Source of the DNA: Saccharothrix deserti
GTDB lineage: Bacteria > Actinomycetota > Actinomycetes > Mycobacteriales > Pseudonocardiaceae
Direction: 5' to 3'
Length of the DNA stretch: 64,000 bases
Assembly: GCF_009769385.1 (NCBI RefSeq)
Contig: NZ_VKAB01000024.1
Location: 1 to 64,000 of the forward strand
Shown piece after piece: positions 56,561 to 64,000 of the stretch. Position numbers and translations under genes: made by a program. The stretch's first letter is position 1; every line of letters starts with the position of its first letter. The notes below the pieces were generated by a model. That model was not told the origin of the DNA. It saw only the letters and a program-made list of their open reading frames with translations, and did no database searches.

Positions 56561-59500
56561 GTGGGGATCCTCGGCGCGCTGGCCTCGAAGATCACCGGGC
56601 TGATCACGACGACAGTCCGGCCGACCGGCCCTGACCGCCGGGTGTGGACGTCCGGCGACCGGACGCACATCGAGGTGCGGGGGCTGCGGCGGCCCGGTAG
56701 CGAGGACGCGGCAGGGATCTTGTGCCAACGGCTGACCGCGCTGCCCGGGGTGCGCAGTGCGGCGGCCAACGGCGTCCTCGGCCGGGTGGTGGTCGGCCAC
56801 GACCCGGCCGTGCTCGACAGCGAGGCGCTGACCGCCCTGGTGGCGGAGATCGAGCGGGAGCTGGGCCTGCACCTGGACGAACCACCGTCGAGCGCTACCC
56901 ACCCCGGTGACATGGACAGCCCGCGGTTTCGCGAGGTCGCCGCGCTGGGCATCGACCTGGTCGGGTTCGGTTACGCCGTGTTGGGTCGGGTGCTGCCGGT
57001 CGGCGGGCTCCCGCCCCTGATACCCGCACTGATCGGTGTCGTGGACACCGCACCGCGGCTGCGCGCGAAGGTGGAGGCGGCGCTCGGCAGGGAGGCGACC
57101 GACACCCTGCTCGGGATCGGCGGCGCGGTGGGGGTCGCCCTGTCGCGGCGGCCGGTCGTCCTGTTCGCCGACGCCGCGTACCGGTACTGCCTGCAACGTG
57201 AGGCGACGGCCAGACGACAGGCCTGGCAACGGTGGGAGTCGAGCGTCGCCGACCTGCCCGAGGCACACCGCGCCGAGCCAGTCGACGAGGTCCCGCGTCC
57301 GAGCCCCCTTCCCGACGGCCCGATCGAGCGGGTGGCGAACACCTCGGCCGTGCTCGGCCTCGCGGGCTTCGCCGTCGGGCGCACCGTCGGTCGAAGCCCT
57401 GAACGCGCCCTCGCCGCCCTGATCGCCGGCGTGTCACGGGCCGCGAAGGTGGGCCGCGAGGCGTTCGCCGCCCAACTCGACACGGACCTGTCCAGAGCAC
57501 GGGCGCTGACCTTCGACCCGGACGCGTTGCGCCTCCTCGACCGCGTGGACACCGTCGTCGTGGACGCTTCGGTACTGCTCACGCGGCGTCACGTCGTGGA
57601 CGACGTCGTGGCCATCGACGACACGGTCGGGCACGTCGAACTGTTCGCGCACGCGCTCGACCTCGTCGATGTGCACGCGCCGAGGACTCCCCGGCAGGAC
57701 GACGACTGGGCGGTGGCCCCGGTGAGCGAGCTGGAGGCGTCGCTGCCCGGCCACGCGAGGCAGGTCGCGCGCGAGAAGGCACGCGAGGGCGCGACCGTGG
57801 TGGCGCTGACGCGGCGGGCTCGGCCGGTCGGCCTGGTCGGCGTCGTCGCGGAAGCCGACCCGCTCGCCGACGCGCTGATCACGGCGGCGCGGCGAGCCGG
57901 AACCGTGGTTCTCGGCGGGGCGACCGGCGGGCTCGACCGACGCCTGGACGTCGACCGGGTGGTTCCGGGCGGTAACCGGCTGGTCACGTCGGTGCGAGCG
58001 CTCCAGGCGGAAGGGCACGTGGTCGCCGTCGTGTCGGCACGCGGCCGTGCCGCGCTGGCCGCCGCCGACCTCGGCATCGGCGTGCCCGGACGGACCGGGG
58101 CCGTGCCGTGGGGAGCCGACGTCATGTGCGTGGGACTGGCGCAGGCCTGCCAGTTGCTCGACGCGGCGACCGTGGCCCGGAAGGCGAGCAGGCACAGCGC
58201 CGAGCTGGCCGTCGCCGGGTCGTCGTTGGGCGCGCTGCTCGGCGCGCTCGGGCCTGCTCGCGGTGCACCCGATCGCGCCATCTACCCGGTGCAGCTCGCC
58301 GCCCTGCTCGCCCTCGCCGCGGGGACGTGGTGGGGTTCGCAGCCCCGGCGTCGGCCTGCCCCGGTCCCCGTGGACCGGACGCCGTGGCACGCGATGTCGC
58401 CCCACGCCGTGCTCGGCGCGCTGACCTCCTCTCATGACGGGTTGGACGCCGCCGAGTCCGAACGCAGGCGCGCACAGGAGCCCGCCGGCGACGATCCGGC
58501 CCGGGTCGGGTTGGCCAGAGCCTCGGTGGAGGAGCTGGTCAACCCGTTGACACCGACGCTCGCGGCCGGAGCGGGCGTGTCGGCGAGCCTCGGTTCGATC
58601 ACCGACGCCGTGATGATCTCCGGCGTGCTCGGCCTCAACGCCCTGATCGGCGGGGCGCAGCGGATCGGCGCCAACCGCGAGTTGCGGCGGTTGTTGGACA
58701 CGAGCGCGCTGCGGACACGGCTGCGGCGCAAGGGAAAAGCGCAGGACGTGCGCGCTGATCAGCTGGTCGCCGGTGACGTGATCGAGTTCCACGCCGGTGA
58801 CGCGGTGCCCGCCGACTGCCGGCTGCTGGAGACCGACCGGCTCGAAGTCGACGAGTCGAGCCTCACCGGCGAGTCCCAGCTCGTGGCCAAGACCGCGCGG
58901 GCGACCGCTGCCGCCACGGTGGCCGACCGCTCGTCGATGCTGTACCAGGGCACGGTGGTGGCTGCCGGACGGGCTGTCGGCGTCGTCGTGGCCACCGGTG
59001 AGCGCACCGAGGCGGGCCGCACCACGCGCCTGGCCGACGGCGACGCGCCGGTCACGGGTGTGGCGTCGAGACTGCGCTCGTTGACCAAGCAGGCCCTGCC
59101 CGTCTCCCTCGGTGCGGGTGGCGTGCTGATGGTGATGGACCTGTTGCGGGGCCGCGGCATGAGCCAGGCGCTGGGGCGTGCGGTCAGCCTGTCCGTGGCC
59201 TCGGTGCCGGAAGCTCTTCCCTTCGTGGCCACGGTCGCCGAGCTGGCCTCCGCGAAGCGCCTGTCCCGGCACGGCGTGCTCGCCCGGAGTCCGTCGACGA
59301 TCGAGGCGCTCGGCCGGGTCGACGTGCTGTGCTTCGACAAGACGGGCACGCTCACCGAAGGCCGGATCACGGTGCGGCTGGTCGGTGACGGCCGGACCGA
59401 GCGGTCGGTGTCGGACCTGACCCCGTCGCTCCGGGAGGTTCTCGCCGCGGCGACGCGGGCAAGTCCTTGGCACGAAACGACTCGCCCGCCGGCGCACCCG

Positions 59501-60916
59501 ACCGACGGCGCCGTGCTCGACGCCGGCCGTCGGCTTTCCCCGGTGCCCGACGACTGGGAGCACGTCGCCTCGCTCCCGTTCGAGCCGTCCCGCGGCTACC
59601 ACGCCATGCTCGCCCGTTCGCCGCGGGGACTCGTGGTGAGTGTGAAGGGCGCGCCCGAAGCGGTGCTCGCGGCGTGCAGCCGATGGCGGGGCGAACCGTT
59701 CGACGCGCAGGCCCGCAGTGATGTGGAAGCGTCGGTGGACCGCTTGGCGCGCAAGGGTTTCCGGGTACTCGCCGTGGCCGAGCGCAACGACTCCGGCTCG
59801 TCGGAGCTGACCGAGTCGAACATCGGCGATCTCGACTTCCTCGGCCTGGTGGCGCTCGCCGACCCGGTGCGCCCCACCGCCGCGGCGTCCGTCGACCGGC
59901 TTCGGCGAGCGGGCGTCGACGTCGTCATGATCACCGGTGATCACCCCAGCACCGCCGAAGCCATCGCGGCCGAGCTCAACGTCCTCAATGGAGGGCGCGT
60001 GATGACCGGCCCCGAGCTGGACGCCCTCGGCGACGACGAACTGGCCAAGGTCCTGGCGGAGGTCACCGTGTTCGCCAGGGTCAGCCCCGAGCAGAAGGCG
60101 AGGATCGTGCGCCGGCTGCACGACGCGGACCGGGTGGTCGCCATGACCGGTGACGGCGCGAACGACGCGCCGGCCATCCGGCTCGCCGACGTCGGCATCG
60201 CCCTCGGGGCACGGGCGACCCCGGCCGCGCGGGAGGCGGCCGATCTCGTGGTCACCGACGACCGGATCGAGACGATCACCGACGCGATCGTCGAGGGACG
60301 CGGGACGTGGTCGTCCGTCCGCGCCGCGCTGTCGATCCTGCTCGGCGGGAACCTCGGTGAGATCGCGTTCACGCTGGCAGCCGGGTTGCTCAGCACGCGC
60401 GACACGCTCAACGCCCGGCAACTGCTGTTGATCAACCTGCTCACCGACGTCCTGCCCGCCCTCGCGATAGCCGTCCGACCCCCGCCGCACACCACGCCCG
60501 AGCAGCTCCTGGCAGAGGGACCCGACGCGTCGCTCGGCGCGAGCCTGACCCGCGACATCTACGCCAGAGCCGCCACCACGGCGGGCGCGGCCATGCTCGG
60601 CTGGCTGCTCGCGCGGCCCGTCAGCACCCCCGGTCAGGCGGGCACGACCGCTCTGGTGACGCTCGTCGGCGCGCAGCTCGGGCAGACGGTGGCCGTGCGT
60701 GGTCGCACGCCGCTGGTCGTCGCGGCGGGCGTCGGATCGCTCCTCGCGCTGGTCGCGTTCGTGCAGGTCCCGGGGGTGAGCCAGTTCTTCGGCAACCAGC
60801 CGCTGTGGCCGCACCAGTGGTTCATCGCCCTGGTCACCACCGCGGCCGCGATCGTGTTCCAAGTGATCCGCCAGCACGGGGACTTGCGCGTGGATTCACC
60901 TGGACGTAACCCGTAG
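56561..60916 (+). CDS. CtpI-type cation-translocating P-type ATPase
   Basis: A 1451-residue P-type ATPase with a long N-terminal region (1-650) that includes a ferredoxin-like fold at about 35-105, hydrophobic pairs and a decayed ATPase-like copy. The canonical pump follows: SLTGES, PEALPF membrane motif, FDKTGTLTEG with phospho-Asp near residue 926, KGAPEAV, MITGDHP and TGDGANDAPAI. The ion is not evident from PEALP alone. It is slightly shorter than mycobacterial CtpI (about 1630). GTG 56561 is coupled to the preceding small gene. Confidence 0.9.
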   Translation: MGILGALASKITGLITTTVRPTGPDRRVWTSGDRTHIEVRGLRRPGSEDAAGILCQRLTALPGVRSAAANGVLGRVVVGHDPAVLDSEALTALVAEIERELGLHLDEPPSSATHPGDMDSPRFREVAALGIDLVGFGYAVLGRVLPVGGLPPLIPALIGVVDTAPRLRAKVEAALGREATDTLLGIGGAVGVALSRRPVVLFADAAYRYCLQREATARRQAWQRWESSVADLPEAHRAEPVDEVPRPSPLPDGPIERVANTSAVLGLAGFAVGRTVGRSPERALAALIAGVSRAAKVGREAFAAQLDTDLSRARALTFDPDALRLLDRVDTVVVDASVLLTRRHVVDDVVAIDDTVGHVELFAHALDLVDVHAPRTPRQDDDWAVAPVSELEASLPGHARQVAREKAREGATVVALTRRARPVGLVGVVAEADPLADALITAARRAGTVVLGGATGGLDRRLDVDRVVPGGNRLVTSVRALQAEGHVVAVVSARGRAALAAADLGIGVPGRTGAVPWGADVMCVGLAQACQLLDAATVARKASRHSAELAVAGSSLGALLGALGPARGAPDRAIYPVQLAALLALAAGTWWGSQPRRRPAPVPVDRTPWHAMSPHAVLGALTSSHDGLDAAESERRRAQEPAGDDPARVGLARASVEELVNPLTPTLAAGAGVSASLGSITDAVMISGVLGLNALIGGAQRIGANRELRRLLDTSALRTRLRRKGKAQDVRADQLVAGDVIEFHAGDAVPADCRLLETDRLEVDESSLTGESQLVAKTARATAAATVADRSSMLYQGTVVAAGRAVGVVVATGERTEAGRTTRLADGDAPVTGVASRLRSLTKQALPVSLGAGGVLMVMDLLRGRGMSQALGRAVSLSVASVPEALPFVATVAELASAKRLSRHGVLARSPSTIEALGRVDVLCFDKTGTLTEGRITVRLVGDGRTERSVSDLTPSLREVLAAATRASPWHETTRPPAHPTDGAVLDAGRRLSPVPDDWEHVASLPFEPSRGYHAMLARSPRGLVVSVKGAPEAVLAACSRWRGEPFDAQARSDVEASVDRLARKGFRVLAVAERNDSGSSELTESNIGDLDFLGLVALADPVRPTAAASVDRLRRAGVDVVMITGDHPSTAEAIAAELNVLNGGRVMTGPELDALGDDELAKVLAEVTVFARVSPEQKARIVRRLHDADRVVAMTGDGANDAPAIRLADVGIALGARATPAAREAADLVVTDDRIETITDAIVEGRGTWSSVRAALSILLGGNLGEIAFTLAAGLLSTRDTLNARQLLLINLLTDVLPALAIAVRPPPHTTPEQLLAEGPDASLGASLTRDIYARAATTAGAAMLGWLLARPVSTPGQAGTTALVTLVGAQLGQTVAVRGRTPLVVAAGVGSLLALVAFVQVPGVSQFFGNQPLWPHQWFIALVTTAAAIVFQVIRQHGDLRVDSPGRNP

Positions 60917-60989
60917 GACACTCAGGCATTACCTGGGGGAGCCAGCGTGGCGCCGGATTCCACACCACGCCGCCACTCAGGAGATCATC

Positions 60990-61109
60990 ATGCCGGACTT
61001 GCTCGCCAGCATCCTCACCAAGGTGGGCATCGCTCTGCTCGAAGCGCTCGCGGTGCGCCTCGCGCAGGCCTTGTTCGAGGCGGTGTTCCGCCCGGCCCAC
61101 GCGGCCTGA
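60990..61109 (+). CDS. 39-residue amphipathic helical peptide
   Basis: ATG 60990 lies 7 bp after an AGGAG ribosome binding site. The peptide reads MPDLLASILTKVGIALLEAL followed by AVRLAQALFEAVFRPAHAA, one continuous amphipathic helix. It follows the ATPase by 73 bp in the same direction. It might be a regulatory peptide of the pump or an unrelated membrane-active peptide. I do not recognise a family. Confidence 0.5.
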   Translation: MPDLLASILTKVGIALLEALAVRLAQALFEAVFRPAHAA

Positions 61110-61165
61110 CGCGGATCTGCCTCGGCCAAGGGGGGAAGCTCGTCGGCGTCAAGCCGCGTGGGTCG

Positions 61166-61426
61166 TCATTCCAACTTCTCGAACAGGAACTCGTGCTTGA
61201 GGAAGGACGTGTCGTACTCGTGCCCGGGGTAGGGCGGGATGAGTTGGGAAGCTTGGAAGAGCCGCCAGCCGTCGCGCAGGGCGTCGGTCCCGGTCTCGTA
61301 CGGCGGGTCGTCGCTGTCCCCGGTGGTGGGGTTGGTGCGGCCGGTGCCGTCGTACGACGACCAGCCGACGACTCGATCGTCGAGCGACGACGAGGACAAG
61401 TAGAGCACCAGCACCTGCTGCTTCAC
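61166..61426 (-). CDS. 86-residue protein coupled to PhyH gene
   Basis: GTG 61426 overlaps the PhyH stop by 4 bp (GTGA) and has GGAGG upstream. The protein starts VKQQVLVLYLSSSSLDDRVV and ends YDTSFLKHEFLFEKLE, with a central GWRLFQASQLIPP. The C-terminus resembles small conserved proteins in which a final strand reads LKxEFxFEK, but I know no function. Coupling suggests that it acts with the dioxygenase. Confidence 0.7.
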   Translation of the reverse strand: MKQQVLVLYLSSSSLDDRVVGWSSYDGTGRTNPTTGDSDDPPYETGTDALRDGWRLFQASQLIPPYPGHEYDTSFLKHEFLFEKLE

Positions 61427-62235
61427 GCGGTCCTCCCGGGACGGTTGCTCACACGGGTCGCCCAGTACTCGATGTCGAAGGTGTCGTCGCCGGTCAGGGC
61501 ACGCCACAGCGCGATCCTGTTGTAGATCTCCAGTCGTCCGGTCGCGTACTCGTACCAGGGGAAGGTGGTCGACAGCTCGGCCACGACGGCGGGGTCGTCC
61601 AGGTCGCCGGTGTCCCAGAGCCGGACCTGGGGCACGGTCGGGTTGAACCTGATCTTGAACATGTACCGGCGGTGCGCGGAGTCGTTGCGCCTGCCGCCGT
61701 GCCAGATGCCGTGGTGCAGCAGCAGTACGGTGCCCGCCGGGCAGGTCAGCCGGACCTGCCCGCGCAGGTTCTGGTAGCGCCCGGTGTCGCTTTCGTTGGT
61801 GAGGCGCAGGTGGCTGCCGGGGACGAGGAGCGTTCCGCCCATCTCCGCGGTGACCTCGTGCGGGTAGTACATGAGCTGCACGTCGAACGCGTCGCGCCGG
61901 GTGTCGATGATCGCGTCACCGTGGAGGGGCTGGGCGCTGCCCTCGTTCGGCTCGCGCACGTGGACGGCTAGGTGGTCGACGGTGGGGTCCGGGCCGACGA
62001 GGCCGCGCAGCGCCCCGGCGATGGGTGGCAGGTCGACGAGACGGCGGGTGAACGAGCCCTCCGGGAAGGCCTCGCCCAGCGGAGTGCCGTACGGCACGCC
62101 TGGGACGCCGTTCTCCATGGTTGCGATGGCCAAGGCGTTCAGGTCGTCGGGTACGACCGAGTCGAGGCGGAGGAACCCCTGTGCCGCGAAGCGCGCCATC
62201 AGCACCGAGGAGAGCGGGTGGCTAGTGGTTTCCAT
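61423..62235 (-). CDS. Phytanoyl-CoA dioxygenase-family (PhyH) oxygenase
   Basis: A 270-residue Fe(II)/2-oxoglutarate oxygenase. It shows QPLHGDAIIDTRRDAF (the HxD pair of the iron site), MYYPHEVTAEMGGTLLVPGSH and VLLLHHGIWHGGRRNDSAHRRYMFK with the distal His and the 2-oxoglutarate Arg region. It should hydroxylate an unknown small molecule, often a natural product intermediate or compatible solute. ATG 62235. It diverges from an AraC regulator. Confidence 0.88.
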   Translation of the reverse strand: METTSHPLSSVLMARFAAQGFLRLDSVVPDDLNALAIATMENGVPGVPYGTPLGEAFPEGSFTRRLVDLPPIAGALRGLVGPDPTVDHLAVHVREPNEGSAQPLHGDAIIDTRRDAFDVQLMYYPHEVTAEMGGTLLVPGSHLRLTNESDTGRYQNLRGQVRLTCPAGTVLLLHHGIWHGGRRNDSAHRRYMFKIRFNPTVPQVRLWDTGDLDDPAVVAELSTTFPWYEYATGRLEIYNRIALWRALTGDDTFDIEYWATRVSNRPGRTA

Positions 62236-62306
62236 GCGTCAGACGGTAGGGGCGAAGTCCGTGTGGTGTCGTGGGTCGTGTTCACCATTAGTGGTAATTT
62301 TTCACC

Positions 62307-63116
62307 ATGGAGCACGTGACGGTCCGGCTGGACGCGCCGCCGGTCGTGGTGAACCTCGGCGTGGGTGTGCACGGTGTCGGCAACCGTCGTGACGAGTTCC
62401 TGTTGCCCGAGCTGTGGCAGCTGCACCTGTACGGCTACACCGCCGAGCTGTCGGTCGGCGGCACGACGCATCCCATCCGCCAGGGGCACGTGAGCCTGGT
62501 TCCGCCGGGGGTGAGGGTGTCGTACCGGTACCAGGGCCGATCCGAGCACCTCTACGTCCACCTGCGGCTGTCCGGGAAGGGTGAGGCGCTGACCGTGCCG
62601 GTGATGCAGGACGCGGGCGCCGACACACCGCTGCTCGCGGGTCTGTTGCGGCACGCCATCACGGTCGCGCCCGCGTCGCCGGCCATGGCGGCGGCGGAGG
62701 TCTGGACCGTGTTGTGGCGGGTGGCCCGCCTGACGGCGTCCGGGGGACCGCACGGCGCGGTGGCCGCCGCGATCGCGCACGTCGAGGCGAACCTGGCCGA
62801 ACCGCTGACCGTGCCCGACATCGCGACGGCGGCGGGGGTGTCGCACAACCACCTGACCCGGCTGTTCCGCGCCGAGACCGGCGACACCGTGGTGGCCTAC
62901 ATCCGACGTCGTCGTCTGGAGCGGGCTCGCCATCTGCTGCGCGAGTCGACGCTGCCCATCCCGGCTGTCGCGGCGGTGGTGGGGTTCACCGATCTGCAGG
63001 CGTTCAACAAGGCGTGCCGCCGCGAACTGGGCGCCTCGCCGCGCGCCGTGCGAGCCGGAGCGGGGCACGGCACGAGTGGTGCCCTGACGAGTGGTGCCCT
63101 GACGAGTGGGCGCTGA
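62307..63116 (+). CDS. AraC regulator divergent from PhyH
   Basis: A 269-residue AraC protein: cupin-like N-terminus (ELWQLHLYGYTAELSVGG, RQGHVSLVPPGVRVSYRY) and the AraC DNA-binding domain (VPDIATAAGVSHNHLTRLFR, IPAVAAVVGFTDLQAFNKACRRELG). TTCACC repeats in the 71-bp divergent region are possible sites. The last residues come from a 15-bp tandem repeat at 63072-63109. It likely controls the PhyH operon. Confidence 0.9.
   Translation: MEHVTVRLDAPPVVVNLGVGVHGVGNRRDEFLLPELWQLHLYGYTAELSVGGTTHPIRQGHVSLVPPGVRVSYRYQGRSEHLYVHLRLSGKGEALTVPVMQDAGADTPLLAGLLRHAITVAPASPAMAAAEVWTVLWRVARLTASGGPHGAVAAAIAHVEANLAEPLTVPDIATAAGVSHNHLTRLFRAETGDTVVAYIRRRRLERARHLLRESTLPIPAVAAVVGFTDLQAFNKACRRELGASPRAVRAGAGHGTSGALTSGALTSGR
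63072..63109 (+). repeat. 15-bp tandem repeat at gene end
   Basis: ACGAGTGGTGCCCTG is repeated two and a half times in the 3' end of the AraC gene, giving the tail TSGALTSGALTSGR. A short slippage repeat with no apparent function. Confidence 0.6.
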
Positions 63117-63119
63117 AGC

Positions 63120-64000
63120 TCACACGAACGGGGTCACGTTGTTCTCCGCACCCACCAGAGCCGCGCCGTAGAGCTCCAGGTTGACTTGCGGGATGAGCAT
63201 GCCGTGGCGTGCGGCCACGTTGGCGTCGCGCCAGATCCGTTGAAGCGGGCTGGCGTCGGCGAAGCCGCTCGAACCGTGCGCGGTCATGAGGGTTTCCAGG
63301 GCGCGGTTCACGTGGCGGGCGGCCGTGGTGGCGTCGACGCGGCAGCGGGCGCGGACGAGTTCGGTGGGGTAGGTGGCTTGCTCGGCGTGGCGGTCGAGGG
63401 CGTCGGCGGCGCGGTAGGCGTGCAGGTCGGCGGTGTCCAGCGCGGTGGCGGCCTCGGCTACCTGGAGTTGGAAGGCGACCGAGTCGCGTTGGCTGGTGAA
63501 GTCGGTGTAGGCGATGCCCTTGTGCCGGGCGGCGTCGACGACGTGGGCCAGGGCGGCGCGGCCCAGCCCGAGTTGAGGGGCGGCGACCATCAGCACGAGC
63601 GCCGGCACCAGGGCGGCGCGGTAGGCGGGAGCGGTGGCGGCGGTGGCGTTCGAGCCCGCCACCAGGGGGCCGAGCCGCAGCACGCGGTGGTCGGGCACGA
63701 ACGCGTCGTCGACCACGAAGCGGTTGCTGCCGGTCGACTTCATCCCGGCCACGTACCACTCGTCGACGATCTTGTAGTCCTCGCGCGGCACCAAGAACAG
63801 CGCCGGGCCGTCGTCGAGGACGGCGGTCGCCACCGCCCACGTGGCGTGCCAGATGCCGGAGGCGTAGCTCCAGCCGCCGCTGAGCCAGTACCCGCCAGGG
63901 GCGCGGTGGACCGGGCCGCTGGGCTTCAGGGCGCCGCTGATCAGGGCGTCGGGGGTGGCGCCCCACACGTCGTCCTGCGCCTGTTCGGGGTACAGGGCGA
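63120..64000 (-). CDS. Acyl-CoA dehydrogenase-like flavin monooxygenase, partial
   Basis: The window holds the C-terminal 290 or so residues; the gene continues beyond 64000. It reads as the flavin-binding middle and C-terminal helical domain of HsaA/DszC-type two-component monooxygenases: GGYWLSGGWSYASGI, GMKSTGSNRFVVDDAFVP, and a final TAHGSSGFADASPLQRIWRDANVAARH. Such enzymes use FMNH2/FADH2 from a reductase to hydroxylate aromatic or N-containing substrates. It converges on the AraC gene with 3 bp between stops. Confidence 0.85.
   Translation of the reverse strand, partial: ALYPEQAQDDVWGATPDALISGALKPSGPVHRAPGGYWLSGGWSYASGIWHATWAVATAVLDDGPALFLVPREDYKIVDEWYVAGMKSTGSNRFVVDDAFVPDHRVLRLGPLVAGSNATAATAPAYRAALVPALVLMVAAPQLGLGRAALAHVVDAARHKGIAYTDFTSQRDSVAFQLQVAEAATALDTADLHAYRAADALDRHAEQATYPTELVRARCRVDATTAARHVNRALETLMTAHGSSGFADASPLQRIWRDANVAARHGMLIPQVNLELYGAALVGAENNVTPFV

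Noticed and set aside
57434-60877. 1147-codon open frame on the minus strand
   Set aside because: It is antisense to the CtpI-type ATPase, has no domain and His/Arg/Gln-rich composition typical of GC-rich shadow frames.
63072-63109. Short CRISPR-like repeat
   Set aside because: Tandem 15-bp copies without spacers inside a coding end; no cas genes. No CRISPR array seen in the window.

Overview
The window is very GC-rich DNA with actinomycete gene style: frequent GTG starts, 4-bp ATGA/GTGA stop-start overlaps, NB-ARC SARP regulators, a CtpI-type P-type ATPase, partner-switching STAS/HATPase proteins and F420-linked remnants. A filamentous actinomycete of the Pseudonocardiales type (Saccharothrix/Lentzea/Actinosynnema-like) is my inference; there is no rRNA or tRNA to test it. 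The recurring theme is a patchwork of intact operons separated by gene remnants: a truncated kdpE and terC, an internally deleted P450, a CU044_5270-type pseudogene, transposase scraps, and tails of VOC, GNAT, AbfB and PPOX genes. Several intact proteins have also lost catalytic residues.

Left part (1-15.4 kb): an MmpS-like lipoprotein, a DUF5519 protein, and a TetR/FAD-monooxygenase pair with a repeat-rich promoter and a TetR remnant beyond it. A potassium block follows: a KimA-like APC permease diverges from a micro-ORF plus kdpF-A-B-C-D. The shared promoter region holds three tandem 11-bp repeats that look like OmpR-family operators, yet kdpE is cut off inside its receiver domain. Remnants including a 5'-truncated terC come next.

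Middle left (15.4-23.2 kb): a two-gene module of a MoxR-type AAA+ ATPase with long 69-residue helical repeats and a coupled unknown protein; chimeric transposase scraps; a degenerate TcmP-like gene; a PadR/membrane-protein pair with a clear operator; a cyclase-family hydrolase; and a single-domain response regulator.

23.2-39.2 kb: a metallophore-type import operon (FecCD permease, ATPase, frameshifted binding protein, two exporter-fold ABC half-transporters) behind a Fur/Zur-like box; a PIG-L deacetylase lipoprotein; a GtrB-GtrA-YfhO-like glycosylation operon; a STAS protein; and a 1012-residue NACHT NTPase with leucine-rich C-terminus, a candidate antiphage protein.

39.2-48.3 kb: a SARP regulator convergent with an operon encoding a 23-residue peptide, a peptidoglycan-binding/DUF1906 protein, a Tat-exported M15-like protein and a ricin-type lectin. 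The operon promoter carries four TCAGCG repeats at 11-bp spacing, the layout expected of a SARP target. A short UvrA paralog lies upstream.

48.3-64 kb: VOC/AraC genes, a HATPase-STAS pair that has lost both the catalytic Glu and the phosphoacceptor Ser, a JAMM protein without its metal ligands, a P450/PPOX remnant zone, an AraC regulator beside an NmrA-FAH chimera, a PP2C phosphatase, a CtpI-type ATPase with small partner genes, a PhyH dioxygenase with a coupled 86-residue protein and an AraC regulator, and the 3' part of an acyl-CoA-dehydrogenase-like gene running off the window.
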